DNA of 16,613 bases from Candidatus Avimonoglobus intestinipullorum. GTDB lineage: Bacteria; Bacillota; Clostridia; UBA1381. The stretch spans positions 1 to 16,613 of the forward strand of contig DVND01000128.1 in the NCBI GenBank assembly GCA_018714645.1, written 5' to 3'. The notes under the pieces are model-generated. The model ran no database searches. It saw only the letters and a list, made by a program, of their open reading frames with translations, and had not been told where the DNA came from. Positions 6,576-15,228 of this stretch are shown one piece after another. The first letter of the stretch is position 1; each line of letters opens with the position of its first letter. Made by a program: the position numbers and the translations under genes.

Positions 6576-8222
6576 ATAAACACGATAGATGGACAATTAC
6601 TTGCGCACATGTTGCGGTCCGGCGCAAATAATTTATATAATAACAAGCAAACGGTTGATGATTTAAACGTATTTCCTGTGCCGGACGGGGATACGGGGAC
6701 GAATATGTCCATGACGGCCATGGCGATGGCAAAGGCGTTGGACGAGGCTGTGTCCTCTTCTGCCTGCAAGGTGGCGGATGCGGCGTCCTATGCGACGCTG
6801 CGCGGCGCGCGGGGGAATTCCGGCGTTATTTTGTCCCAGTTTTTCCGGGGGATTGCGAAGGAGTTGAAAAACCGCCCAACATGTAACGCGGTCGATTTCG
6901 CGCGGGCATTGAAGCGCGGGTCGGAAGAGGCGTATAAGGCGGTCATGAACCCGACGGAGGGGACGATCCTGACAGTTGCGCGCGAGACGGCCCAGGCGGC
7001 GGTAAAAGCGGCGACGGATGGTGCAGCGTTTCCCCAGATGCTGAAAAAGGCGGTGATGCGCGGCAACCGCGTGCTGGAGAAAACGCCGGAAATGCTCCCG
7101 ATGCTGAAAAAAGCGGGCGTTGTGGACGCCGGCGGCCAGGGGTGGATGTATTTTTTAGAGGGCGCGCTTTATTATTTGGAGCATGGTGCGGAGGTCGAGG
7201 GGAAGGCTGTCCCGGACCAGCCGAAGGCGGCGGGCAAGCCCGATATTGCCCAGCAGGCGGTTGAGACGAAAAACATCAAATACACATACTGCACCGAATT
7301 CATTGTGGAAAAGAAAAATAAAAACGTGAACGTGGCGACGTTCCGCAAGGCAATTGAGACCAAGGGCGACAGTATGCTGGTCATCGATGATGACGATATC
7401 GTGAAGGTGCACATCCACACGAACCATCCGGGATATATCCTGGAGCGGGCGGTGGCGCTGGGGGCGATGATCAATATTAAGATCGACAATATGGCGCATC
7501 AGCACCAGAGCCTGATCACTAGGCCGGAGGAGGCGAAAAAACCGCCGGAACCGCCCAGGGAACACAAGCAATATGCCTTTGTCGGCATTTGCATGGGCGA
7601 GGGGATCCGTTCCGTGTTCCAGGATTTGGGCATTGACGAAATCATCACGGGCGGGCAGACCATGAACCCCAGTACGGAAGATATCCTGGAGGCCGTCGGG
7701 CGGCTGGATGCGGACGCTGTTTTCGTATTTCCCAACAACAAAAATATTGTGATGGCGGCGGACCAGGCCAGGGAGATTTCGGAGCAGCATGTGATTGTGA
7801 TCCCGACAAAAAGCATTCCGCAGTGTATCGCGGCGATGCTGGCGTTTGACGCCAATAAAGACGAACAAGCCAATGAAGCGGCCATGAACCGTGCGGCAGG
7901 CGCGGTGAAAACGGGGCAGGTCACTTATGCGGTGCGCGATACGGAGATTGGGGAGCAGGCCATCAAAGAAGGCGATATCCTCGGCATGAATGAGGGCAAG
8001 ATTGTTGTGACAGGGCGCGACCCGTTTGCGGTGTGCACCGATGTGATTGCGGATATGGCGGATGCGGACAGCGAATACCTGACCGTTTATTATGGCGCGG
8101 ACGTCAAGGAGGCGGACGCACAGGAATACGCAGCGGCGTTGGAGGAGCGGTTCGCAGACCTGGAGGTTTCCGTCCGGTATGGCGGGCAGGCGTTATATTA
8201 CTTTATTATTTCTGTGGAATAA
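6576..8222 (+). CDS. fakA: Fatty acid kinase ATP-binding subunit (DhaL domain), apparent ATA start
   Basis: The FakA/YloV family phosphorylates exogenous fatty acids held by FakB (DegV-type) partners, feeding acyl-phosphate into phospholipid synthesis. The N-terminal DhaL kinase domain (about 8-205) carries NVFPVPDGDTGTNMSMT, whose aspartates bind Mg-ATP, then RGARGNSGVILSQFFRG and KAGVVDAGGQGWMYFLEGAL. The middle domain holds KVHIHTNHPG, with histidines conserved in the family. The C-terminal domain runs from about ICMGEGIRSVFQDLGIDEII to the end. From ATA 6576 it has 548 residues; the added INTIDGQLLAH matches the usual family N-terminus (a LDGxxFAxM-like helix), which a start at ATG 6609 would delete. 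No fakB/degV gene is present in the window. recG follows 12 bases downstream. Confidence 0.9.
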   Translation: MNTIDGQLLAHMLRSGANNLYNNKQTVDDLNVFPVPDGDTGTNMSMTAMAMAKALDEAVSSSACKVADAASYATLRGARGNSGVILSQFFRGIAKELKNRPTCNAVDFARALKRGSEEAYKAVMNPTEGTILTVARETAQAAVKAATDGAAFPQMLKKAVMRGNRVLEKTPEMLPMLKKAGVVDAGGQGWMYFLEGALYYLEHGAEVEGKAVPDQPKAAGKPDIAQQAVETKNIKYTYCTEFIVEKKNKNVNVATFRKAIETKGDSMLVIDDDDIVKVHIHTNHPGYILERAVALGAMINIKIDNMAHQHQSLITRPEEAKKPPEPPREHKQYAFVGICMGEGIRSVFQDLGIDEIITGGQTMNPSTEDILEAVGRLDADAVFVFPNNKNIVMAADQAREISEQHVIVIPTKSIPQCIAAMLAFDANKDEQANEAAMNRAAGAVKTGQVTYAVRDTEIGEQAIKEGDILGMNEGKIVVTGRDPFAVCTDVIADMADADSEYLTVYYGADVKEADAQEYAAALEERFADLEVSVRYGGQALYYFIISVE

Positions 8223-8234
8223 GGAGTTCGGACG

Positions 8235-10259
8235 ATGCTGGATATTCGATATTTAAAAGGTGTCGGAGAGGCGCGGGCGAAGCTTTTTGCAAAAAAAAAC
8301 ATTAAAACTGTGGAGGATTTGCTTTATTTTTTCCCGCGGGGCCATGAGGACCGCTCAAAAACAAAGCAGATTTGTGCATGTGAAATAGGGGAAACGGTAT
8401 GCATTGACGCTACCGTTTTTTCTCCTGTTAAGGAGACCCGCATCCGCAAAAATATGACCATCTACTCCATGATTATCAGTGATGAGACCGGCGGTATGAC
8501 GGTGGTATGGTATAACAACAAATATGTGAAAGGCCAGTTCAAAACGGGGGACGAATACATATTTTACGGGAAAATCCAGGCCAGCCGCCAGAAGCGGGAG
8601 CTGGTAAACCCCATTTATGAAAAGCGCGGCAGGCAGCGGTTCACGGGGAAGATCGTCCCGGTGTACCCGCTGACGGAGAACTTGACCCAGCGGATGGTGC
8701 AGGGGGCCATGGAACAGGCGCTGGAAGTGGCGGGCCCGCTGGAGGAATATATCCCGAAGGATATCCGGGAGCGATACAATATTGCAGAATTGAATTTTGC
8801 GATGAGAAATATCCACTTCCCGGCTGATTTTAACAGCTATGAAATCGCCCGGCGGCGGTTTGTGTTTGAAGAATTGCTGATATTGCAGCTGGCGCTGTCC
8901 ATGCGTAAAGCGGATATCCATCAAAAAACAAGGGCGCCGTATACGGATACGGCCTGTGTACAGGAATTTATTGAAAAGCTCCCTTTTGCGCTGACGGGCG
9001 CCCAGGAGCGGGTGATTGATGAGCTGTGCGCCGATTTCCAAAAATCGCGGCCCATGAACCGGCTGGTGCAGGGGGATGTTGGTTCGGGGAAAACGGTTGT
9101 CGCGGCGGCGGCGATGTATGTTACCGTCAAGAATGGGTTCCAGGCGGCCATTATGGCGCCGACGGAAATCCTGGCGAACCAGCATTATGAGACCTTTTCC
9201 GCCTTTTTTGCGGGGACGGGGCTGCGGATATGCCTGCTGACCGGCAGCACGAAAAAGAAAAAGGAGCTGTATGGGCAGATTGCGGCGGGGGAGATGGATC
9301 TCATTGTCGGTACCCACGCGCTGATCCAGAAGGATGTGGCCTATAAAAACCTGGGGCTTGCCGTGACGGATGAACAGCATCGGTTTGGGGTATCCCAGCG
9401 GGCGGGGCTGGCCGGGAAGGGGGATAACCCCAACGTCTTGGTCATGACGGCCACGCCGATCCCGCGGACGCTGGCCATCATCCTTTACGGCGATCTGGAT
9501 ATTTCCATCATCGACGAATTGCCGCCGGGCCGCAAGCCTGTGGCGACGTATGCCGTGGGGGAAAATATGCGAAAGCGGATCTATGCATTTCTGGAAAAAC
9601 ACCTGCGCGAAGGGATGCAGAGTTACGTGATCTGCCCGTTGATCGAGGAAACGGAAAAAAGCGATTTGCAGAATGCCGTGCAGATTAAAGAACAGCTGCA
9701 GCGGGTATTCCCTGGGTACAGTGTGGGGCTGCTCCACGGGAAGATGAAGGCAAAGGAAAAGGATGCGGTGATGGAGGCGTTTATTGCGCATCAGATCGAC
9801 ATCCTTGTTTCGACGACAGTGATTGAGGTGGGGGTCAATGTACCCAACAGCAATATGATGATTATCGAAAATGCGGAACGGTTCGGGCTGAGCCAGCTGC
9901 ACCAGCTCCGGGGGCGCGTGGGGCGCGGGCACGACCAGGCCTACTGCATCTTGTTTGCGCATGGGAACAATGACGTGACAAAAAAACGGATGGAGACCAT
10001 GTGCATGTCCAACGATGGGTTTTACATCTCCGAGCAGGATTTGCGCCTGCGCGGGCCGGGGGATTTCTTCGGAACGCGCCAGCATGGCCTGCCGGATTTG
10101 AAAATCGCAAACCTGTTTGCGGATATGGACATGCTGAAGCTGGCGCAGGAGGCGGCGCGGGAGCTGCTGGAGACGGACCCTGCATTGCAGCAACCCGCCA
10201 ATGCGGGGCTGCGGAAGAGGGTGCAGCAGGTTTTCCAACCGGAGATTGCGATGAACTGA
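8235..10259 (+). CDS. recG: ATP-dependent DNA helicase RecG
   Basis: RecG unwinds and remodels stalled replication forks and Holliday junctions in DNA repair. The 674-residue product is near family length. The N-terminal wedge (OB-fold) domain covers about 50-150. Helicase motifs follow in order: Walker A GDVGSGKT (280-287), Walker B-like DEQH (379-382, in the RecG-typical DEQHRFG), TATPIPRT (405-412), LHGKMK, STTVIEVGVNVPN and QLHQLRGRVGRG, then a C-terminal RecG tail with DLRLRGPGDFFGTRQHGLPD. AAGGAG overlaps the fakA stop and lies 8 bases before the ATG, so the two are probably translationally coupled. No clear terminator follows. Confidence 0.97.
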   Translation: MLDIRYLKGVGEARAKLFAKKNIKTVEDLLYFFPRGHEDRSKTKQICACEIGETVCIDATVFSPVKETRIRKNMTIYSMIISDETGGMTVVWYNNKYVKGQFKTGDEYIFYGKIQASRQKRELVNPIYEKRGRQRFTGKIVPVYPLTENLTQRMVQGAMEQALEVAGPLEEYIPKDIRERYNIAELNFAMRNIHFPADFNSYEIARRRFVFEELLILQLALSMRKADIHQKTRAPYTDTACVQEFIEKLPFALTGAQERVIDELCADFQKSRPMNRLVQGDVGSGKTVVAAAAMYVTVKNGFQAAIMAPTEILANQHYETFSAFFAGTGLRICLLTGSTKKKKELYGQIAAGEMDLIVGTHALIQKDVAYKNLGLAVTDEQHRFGVSQRAGLAGKGDNPNVLVMTATPIPRTLAIILYGDLDISIIDELPPGRKPVATYAVGENMRKRIYAFLEKHLREGMQSYVICPLIEETEKSDLQNAVQIKEQLQRVFPGYSVGLLHGKMKAKEKDAVMEAFIAHQIDILVSTTVIEVGVNVPNSNMMIIENAERFGLSQLHQLRGRVGRGHDQAYCILFAHGNNDVTKKRMETMCMSNDGFYISEQDLRLRGPGDFFGTRQHGLPDLKIANLFADMDMLKLAQEAARELLETDPALQQPANAGLRKRVQQVFQPEIAMN

Positions 10260-10322
10260 GACGCAGATGGTGATAAATATGAAAATTATATTGCATCTGT
10301 AACAATTATTTAATTATTTTGT

Positions 10323-10341
10323 AAAAAAATTTGATTTTTTT
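10323..10341. other. A-tract/T-tract dyad before the rsmD promoter
   Basis: AAAAAAAT (10323-10330) and ATTTTTTT (10334-10341) form a pure A-T inverted repeat around TTG, in very AT-rich DNA (10275-10352) just upstream of the rsmD -35. It may act as an UP element or curved DNA; as a terminator for recG it lacks a G-C stem. Confidence 0.35.
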
Positions 10342-10352
10342 ATAAAATAATG

Positions 10353-10381
10353 TTGACGTTTTTGGTGATTTAAGATACAAT
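10353..10381 (+). promoter_or_regulatory. SigA promoter for rsmD-coaD
   Basis: TTGACG (10353-10358), a 17-base spacer and TACAAT (10376-10381), each one mismatch from consensus. The expected transcript start is near 10388, only about 22 bases before the rsmD GTG. Confidence 0.85.
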
Positions 10382-10409
10382 ATACTTTGTAATGTGGGAG
10401 GCGTATGAT

Positions 10410-10958
10410 GTGCGGATTATTGCGGGTACACGCCGCGGGCTGAAGCTCTTTGAATTCGAGGGCGCGGACGTCCGTCCGACGACTGACCGGGTTCGGGAGT
10501 CGATGTTCAATTTGATACAGGATTTTGTCCGGGACAGCGTTGTGCTGGATTTGTTCGGCGGAAGCGGCGCGCTGAGCCTGGAGGCTTTGAGCCGCGGCGC
10601 GGACAGGGCGGTCGTCACGGATATTGACGCGCGTTCTGTCGGTTTGATCCGCCGCAATGCGGAAAAGGCCGGTTTTCTGGACAGGATGGAAATCCTGAAT
10701 GAATCAGCCGCATCCTATCTGAACCGAACGGCTCAGAAATTTCATGTGGTTTTTCTTGACCCGCCGTATAATCAGGGGCTGGTCCGGCCGACGCTGGAGC
10801 TGATATCCAAAAGGGATATTTTAGCGGAGGAGGGGATTGCGGTTTTGGAGCGCGATTCCGGGGACGAGCCCGGCGATATTATGGGGCTTGCGGTTTTAAA
10901 ACAGAAAAAATACGGGAGGAGCTGCATTACAATCTATCATAGAGGTGATAAACATTGA
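10410..10958 (+). CDS. rsmD: 16S rRNA (guanine966-N2)-methyltransferase RsmD
   Basis: RsmD methylates N2 of G966 in 16S rRNA using S-adenosylmethionine. The 182-residue product begins MRIIAGTRRG, the usual family start, then shows VRPTTDRVRESMFN, the SAM-binding LDLFGGSG loop (46-53), the acidic TDID and the catalytic DPPY (117-120). GTG 10410 is chosen because GGGAGG (10396-10401) is 8 bases upstream; an in-frame ATG at 10392 lies before that site and almost at the transcript start. The stop overlaps the coaD start. Confidence 0.95.
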   Translation: MRIIAGTRRGLKLFEFEGADVRPTTDRVRESMFNLIQDFVRDSVVLDLFGGSGALSLEALSRGADRAVVTDIDARSVGLIRRNAEKAGFLDRMEILNESAASYLNRTAQKFHVVFLDPPYNQGLVRPTLELISKRDILAEEGIAVLERDSGDEPGDIMGLAVLKQKKYGRSCITIYHRGDKH

Positions 10959-11449
10959 GAATTGCGGTTTATCCCGGGAGCTTTGATCCGATTACAAACG
11001 GCCATCTGGATGTGATCCGGCGGGCTGCAAAGGTCTATGACCAGGTGGTTGTGGGCGTTTTGGACAACATTAGTAAAAAGCCTGTTTTTACAGCGGAGGA
11101 ACGCTGCGAGATGATCCGGATGGTGACGGCGGATATTCCCAATGTGACCTGTGACAGGTTCAACGGGCTGCTGGTTGATTTTGCAAAGCAGAAGCAGGCC
11201 GCTGTGATTGTAAAGGGTCTCAGGACAGTTGCTGATTTTGAATATGAATTTCAGATGGCACTTTTAAACAAGGCGCTGGATCCGGAATATGAAACGATGT
11301 TTATGATGACGGATACAAAGTATTCCTACATCAGTTCCAGCATGGTAAAAGAGGTTGCGAAGTACCACGGGGAGCTGGAAGGGCTTGTGCCTTCGAAGCT
11401 GATTCCAAAAATAAAAGAAAAGTATAATAAAATGGATGGGAGTTTTTGA
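10955..11449 (+). CDS. coaD: Phosphopantetheine adenylyltransferase
   Basis: CoaD transfers AMP from ATP to 4'-phosphopantetheine, making dephospho-CoA in coenzyme A synthesis. The 164-residue product has the nucleotidyltransferase signature GSFDPITNGH (8-17), the substrate-binding VKGLRTVADFEYEFQMA stretch and YSYISSSMVKEVA near the C-terminus. The TTG start (10955) overlaps the rsmD TGA as TTGA; AGAGGTG at 10941-10947 gives 7-base spacing. The rsmD-coaD order is common in Firmicutes. Confidence 0.97.
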   Translation: MRIAVYPGSFDPITNGHLDVIRRAAKVYDQVVVGVLDNISKKPVFTAEERCEMIRMVTADIPNVTCDRFNGLLVDFAKQKQAAVIVKGLRTVADFEYEFQMALLNKALDPEYETMFMMTDTKYSYISSSMVKEVAKYHGELEGLVPSKLIPKIKEKYNKMDGSF

Positions 11450-11450
11450 T

Positions 11451-11894
11451 ATGGAGATTATGGAAATTATCGACATGATGGAAGAAACAATCGACAAAGC
11501 GCCGACCGTTCCGTTAAGTGGGAAAATTCTGGTTGACAAGGAAGATTTGCTGGATTACATACAGGAGATGCGCCTCGTTTTCCCGGATGAAGTGAAGGAA
11601 GCAAAATGGATCAAGGATGAACGGCAGCGGCTGTTGTCTGAAGCGGAATCCAGGGCGGATGCCATGGTGAAAAACGCGGAGGAAAAGATGATCCAGCTCG
11701 TGGATGAGAATGAAATCACGCGGCAGGCGTATGAGCAGGCGAACCAGCTTGTGACGGACGCACAGAACCAGGCTGTCAGCATCAAAACAGATGTGGATCA
11801 GTATGCGGACGATATATTGGGCGATGTAGAGCGCCGTTTGGACATGCTCCTGAAAAAGGTGCATGATGACCGGGTATATTTTAACAATAAATAA
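11451..11894 (+). CDS. Coiled-coil protein of unknown function, downstream of coaD
   Basis: A 147-residue acidic, soluble protein starting MEIMEIIDMMEETIDKAPTV. A conserved-looking DLLDYIQEMRLVFPDEVKEA segment (about 32-51) leads into a long charged helix with heptad-like spacing (about 52-140), resembling the stalk of F-type ATPase subunit b or a DivIVA-like coiled coil. There is no transmembrane segment. Similar small proteins follow coaD in other Clostridia, to my recollection; their function is not known to me. ATG 11451 directly follows the coaD TGA and has GGGAG 8 bases before it. The ATG at 11436 is inside coaD and lacks a site. Confidence 0.8.
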   Translation: MEIMEIIDMMEETIDKAPTVPLSGKILVDKEDLLDYIQEMRLVFPDEVKEAKWIKDERQRLLSEAESRADAMVKNAEEKMIQLVDENEITRQAYEQANQLVTDAQNQAVSIKTDVDQYADDILGDVERRLDMLLKKVHDDRVYFNNK

Positions 11895-12010
11895 AAGTAC
11901 ATAATGATGTGAATTTCAGGCTGTGCCATAAGCGGATATGCGTTTTAAAAGCGTGTTTTGACGCTGTTCATGGGATGGCCTTCATTTTTGTGGAATAGAA
12001 AGGGAAAAAT
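11895..12010. other. Intergenic region before the thioesterase-fhs operon
   Basis: 116 bases. TTGACG at 11958-11963 is a good -35, but the element 17 bases on (TTCATT, 11981-11986) is a poor -10. A 5-base-pair hairpin AGCGT/ACGCT (11950-11965) overlaps that -35. A promoter is expected here, but this is only a weak candidate. No terminator for the upstream unit is visible. Confidence 0.35.
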
Positions 12011-12409
12011 ATGTTAAAACTTGGACAGAAAGGGGAACACCGGGTCCTGGTGACAGAGGGGAATACGGCCCTGGCGATGGGGAGCGGCGATTTGCCCGTG
12101 TTTGCGACGCCCGCGCTGGCAGCGGCCATGGAAGCGGCCTGCGTCCAATGCGTTGCCGGGGAAGTAGGGCCGGGAAACAGCACGGTGGGAACGGCGCTGT
12201 CCCTCCGTCATACATCGGCGACGCCTGTGGGGATGCAGGTGCAGGCTGTGGCGGAGCTGGCGGAAATCGACGGGCGGCGGCTGGTATTTCATGTGAAGGC
12301 ATATGATGCGGCGGGCATTATCGGCGAGGCGACCCATGAGCGGGTGCTGGTTGAACGGGAACGGTTTTTAAAAAAAGCGAAGGAAAAGGGGCGTACGGAT
12401 GCTGAGTGA
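12011..12409 (+). CDS. Hot-dog fold thioesterase, FlK-like
   Basis: A 132-residue single-domain thioesterase resembling the fluoroacetyl-CoA thioesterase FlK family. The signature is VFATPALAAAMEAAC, then TVGTALSLRHTSATPVGMQV and ATHERVLV. By comparison with FlK, the catalytic residues would be Thr33, Glu41 and His67. In non-fluorinated-compound bacteria, relatives probably remove an unwanted or dead-end acyl group from CoA; the true substrate cannot be read here. The ribosome binding site AAAGGG is modest. The 3' end overlaps fhs by 11 bases, so the two are translated together. Confidence 0.85.
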   Translation: MLKLGQKGEHRVLVTEGNTALAMGSGDLPVFATPALAAAMEAACVQCVAGEVGPGNSTVGTALSLRHTSATPVGMQVQAVAELAEIDGRRLVFHVKAYDAAGIIGEATHERVLVERERFLKKAKEKGRTDAE

Positions 12410-14069
12410 TATCGAAATAGCGCAAGCGGCAAAGATGGAACCGATTCAGGAAATTGCCGCATCTGTCGGAATCGGGGCGGAACAGCTTGAATTTTATGGG
12501 AAGTATAAGGCAAAAATTTCATCGGAATTGATTGACCGGGTCAGCGGGAATCCGGATGGGAAGCTGGTCCTGGTGACGGCCATCAACCCGACGCCGGCCG
12601 GGGAAGGGAAAACCACCACGACGGTGGGCCTGGGCGACGCCATGCGCCGGCTGGGGAAAAAATGCATGCTGGCGCTGCGCGAACCCTCCATGGGGCCTGT
12701 CATGGGCATCAAAGGCGGCGCGGCGGGCGGCGGCTACAGCCAGGTGGTGCCGATGGAGGATATCAACTTGCATTTCACAGGCGATATGCATGCGATTACC
12801 GCGGCGAACAACCTGCTGTCGGCGATGATTGACAACCATATCCATCAAGGGAATGCGCTGGATATCGACGTGACCAACATTGTCTGGAAACGGGTGCTGG
12901 ATATGAATGACCGCGCCCTGCGGGAGACGGTGGTCGGCCTTGGCGGAAAGGTCAACGGCGTGCCGCGGCAGGATGGGTTTATGATTACCGTAGCGTCGGA
13001 AATCATGGCGATTTTATGCCTGTCGGATGATTTGATGGATTTAAAAAAACGCCTTGGCGATATTATCATTGGCTATAATAAAAGCGGGAAACCGGTTACG
13101 GCGCGGGAGCTGCAGGCGGACGGGGCGATGGCGGTGCTGCTGAAGGACGCTGTCAAGCCGAACCTTGTCCAGACCCTGGAGCATACGCCCTGCCTGATCC
13201 ATGGGGGCCCGTTTGCGAACATTGCGCATGGCTGCAACAGCATCATTGCGACAAAGCTGGCGCTGAAGCTGGCGGATTACACGATCACGGAGGCCGGGTT
13301 CGGCGCAGATTTGGGCGCGGAAAAATTTTTGGATATCAAATGCCGGTTTGCGGGGTTAAGGCCGGATGCAGTGGTGATTGTTGCCACGGTGCGGGCGCTG
13401 AAATACAACGGCGGCGTCCCCAAAACCGAATTAAAAACACCGGATGTGGATAGCCTGAAAAAAGGCGTTGTGAATCTGAAAAAACATATTGAAAACATGC
13501 AGTCCTATGGGATCCCCGTCGTGGTTGCGCTGAACCGGTTTGACACGGATTCGGATGCGGAGCTGGAGGCTGTGCGGCAGGCCTGCGGGGAATACGGCGT
13601 GCCGTGCGCGTTATCGGAGGTGTTCGCCAAGGGCGGCGCCGGCGGCCTGGAATTGGCGGAGCGGGTGGTCCATGCCATTGAAACGGCGCCATCGGCGTTT
13701 AAAGTGTTGTATGACGAGCAGGAGCCTATTAAAGATAAAATCAATGCGATTGTGACGCGTATTTATGGCGGAAAGGGCGCGGTATACACGCCGCGGGCAG
13801 AAAAGCAAATCAGGCTGCTGGAGGAGCTGGGGCTGGATAAAAAGCCGGTCTGCATGGCAAAAACCCAGTATTCCCTGTCGGACAATCCGGCGCTTTTGGG
13901 GCGCCCGGAGGGCTTTGAGGTGACGGTATCAGCTGTGCGTGTATCCAACGGCGCGGGCTTCATCGTTGTGGAAACGGGGGATATCATGGTCATGCCGGGC
14001 TTGGGAAAAGAACCGGCCGCCAACCGCATTGACATTGATGAAAACGGCGTCATTACCGGGCTGTTTTGA
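12399..14069 (+). CDS. fhs: Formate--tetrahydrofolate ligase
   Basis: It joins formate to tetrahydrofolate with ATP, giving 10-formyl-THF for purine synthesis, formyl-Met and, in acetogens, the methyl branch of the Wood-Ljungdahl pathway. The 556-residue product is full length. It shows the P-loop-like TPAGEGKTTTT (65-75), REPSMGPVMGIKGGAAGGGYSQV, INLHFTGDMHAITAANNLL, CLIHGGPFANIAHGCNSI and the GFGADLGAEKF segment. GGGG at 12388-12391 gives 7-base spacing. No folD, metF or other pathway genes are near, so acetogenesis cannot be claimed from this window. Confidence 0.97.
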   Translation: MLSDIEIAQAAKMEPIQEIAASVGIGAEQLEFYGKYKAKISSELIDRVSGNPDGKLVLVTAINPTPAGEGKTTTTVGLGDAMRRLGKKCMLALREPSMGPVMGIKGGAAGGGYSQVVPMEDINLHFTGDMHAITAANNLLSAMIDNHIHQGNALDIDVTNIVWKRVLDMNDRALRETVVGLGGKVNGVPRQDGFMITVASEIMAILCLSDDLMDLKKRLGDIIIGYNKSGKPVTARELQADGAMAVLLKDAVKPNLVQTLEHTPCLIHGGPFANIAHGCNSIIATKLALKLADYTITEAGFGADLGAEKFLDIKCRFAGLRPDAVVIVATVRALKYNGGVPKTELKTPDVDSLKKGVVNLKKHIENMQSYGIPVVVALNRFDTDSDAELEAVRQACGEYGVPCALSEVFAKGGAGGLELAERVVHAIETAPSAFKVLYDEQEPIKDKINAIVTRIYGGKGAVYTPRAEKQIRLLEELGLDKKPVCMAKTQYSLSDNPALLGRPEGFEVTVSAVRVSNGAGFIVVETGDIMVMPGLGKEPAANRIDIDENGVITGLF

Positions 14070-14081
14070 TGGGGTGCCTGT

Positions 14082-14507
14082 ATGGAATACAAAACGAACA
14101 GCCCAACAGAAACGAAAAACGTGGCAAAGGCATTTGCAAAAACGCTCCGCCCGGGCGACTGTGTCTGCATGTACGGCGATCTGGGCGCGGGGAAAACCGC
14201 ATTTGTGCAGGGCCTGGCGCAGGGGCTGGGCATTGAAGAGCCTGTGACAAGTCCGACCTTTACGATTGTCAACTGCTATGAAGGCCGCCTCCCGCTGTAT
14301 CATTTTGATGTGTACCGCATCGGCTCCTGGGAGGAGATGGATGAGATCGGATATGAGGACTATGTGTACGGAGACGGTGTGGCGGTTATCGAATGGCCGG
14401 AGCAGATTGCTCCGATCCTGCCGGAAAAACGGTACGATATCACCATCTCCAAAGATTATGAAAAAGAAGAGCAATTCAGAATAATTCAGATAGAAAAAAG
14501 AGGGTAA
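14082..14507 (+). CDS. tsaE: tRNA t6A synthesis ATPase TsaE
   Basis: TsaE works with TsaB and TsaD to place threonylcarbamoyl on A37 of ANN-reading tRNAs. The 141-residue product has Walker A GDLGAGKT (32-39), SPTFTIV (57-63), HFDVYR (74-79) and the acidic VIEWPE (102-107). It begins 12 bases after fhs with a weak GGGGTG site and is followed 4 bases later by its partner tsaB. Confidence 0.95.
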   Translation: MEYKTNSPTETKNVAKAFAKTLRPGDCVCMYGDLGAGKTAFVQGLAQGLGIEEPVTSPTFTIVNCYEGRLPLYHFDVYRIGSWEEMDEIGYEDYVYGDGVAVIEWPEQIAPILPEKRYDITISKDYEKEEQFRIIQIEKRG

Positions 14508-14511
14508 GCGC

Positions 14512-15228
14512 ATGAACATTTTGGCGGTGGACAGCGCTGCAAATGTCGCGTCGGCCGCAATCCTTTCCGGCGGACAGCTGCTGTGCGAATCCATTGTAAA
14601 TTATAAAAAGACCCATTCGGAAACGTTGATGCCGATGATTGATGGGTTATTCAAAAGCTGCCAGATGCAGCCGTCTGACATCGACCTGTTTGCCGCAGCG
14701 TATGGGCCGGGTTCCTTTACGGGGCTGCGGATTGGTGTGACGACGGTGAAGGGCCTGGCGCATGCGGTGCAGAAGCCGGTGGTGGGCGTCAGCACGCTGC
14801 TGGGGCTGGCGTATAATCTGCCGTGCTGTGCATATGTGGTGGCGCCGATTATGGATGCGCGCCGGAATCAGGTTTATAACGGCGTATATTGCTGGGACGG
14901 GACTGTTGCCAAGGAGCTGCGGGCGCCGCGGGCGGTCTCCATTGAGGATTGTGTTGCCGATTTGCGGCAGATGAAAAAAAAGGTGCTGTTTTTAGGCGAC
15001 GGCGTTCCGGTGCACCGGGCGTATATTCAGGAGCAACTGGGTGCGCTGTGTGCGTTTGCGCCCGCAAATTGCAGCCTGCACCGGGCGGCATCCGTGGCTG
15101 TGGCGGCACAAGGCCTGTTTGAACAGGGGAAAGCGGTAAATTACAGGGAATTGGTTCCGTTGTATTTGCGCAAGCCGCAGGCGGAACGGGAATTGGAGGA
15201 GAAAAAACATGTTAGCAATCGGGAGTGA
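14512..15228 (+). CDS. tsaB: tRNA t6A synthesis scaffold TsaB
   Basis: TsaB is the inactive ASKHA-fold partner of TsaD in t6A tRNA modification. The 238-residue product has the family start MNILAVDSA, THSETLMPMI, GPGSFTGLRIGV (65-76) and APIMDARRNQVYNGVY. AGAGGG ending tsaE serves as ribosome binding site. In many Firmicutes tsaB is followed by rimI and tsaD; here rpiB overlaps its last 20 bases instead, so tsaD must be elsewhere. Confidence 0.95.
   Translation: MNILAVDSAANVASAAILSGGQLLCESIVNYKKTHSETLMPMIDGLFKSCQMQPSDIDLFAAAYGPGSFTGLRIGVTTVKGLAHAVQKPVVGVSTLLGLAYNLPCCAYVVAPIMDARRNQVYNGVYCWDGTVAKELRAPRAVSIEDCVADLRQMKKKVLFLGDGVPVHRAYIQEQLGALCAFAPANCSLHRAASVAVAAQGLFEQGKAVNYRELVPLYLRKPQAERELEEKKHVSNRE

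Noticed and set aside
8355..10238. Very long open frame on the minus strand opposite recG (about 627 codons)
   Set aside because: It mirrors recG codon by codon, lacks a ribosome binding site and shows His/Arg/Pro-rich composition typical of antisense frames in GC-biased genes; recG is unmistakable.
10265..10320. CAGATG/CATCTG pair after recG as a terminator
   Set aside because: The loop is far too long and no T run follows directly; an intrinsic terminator is not convincing.
11950..11965. AGCGT/ACGCT hairpin as terminator of the coaD unit
   Set aside because: The stem is only 5 base pairs and no T run follows.
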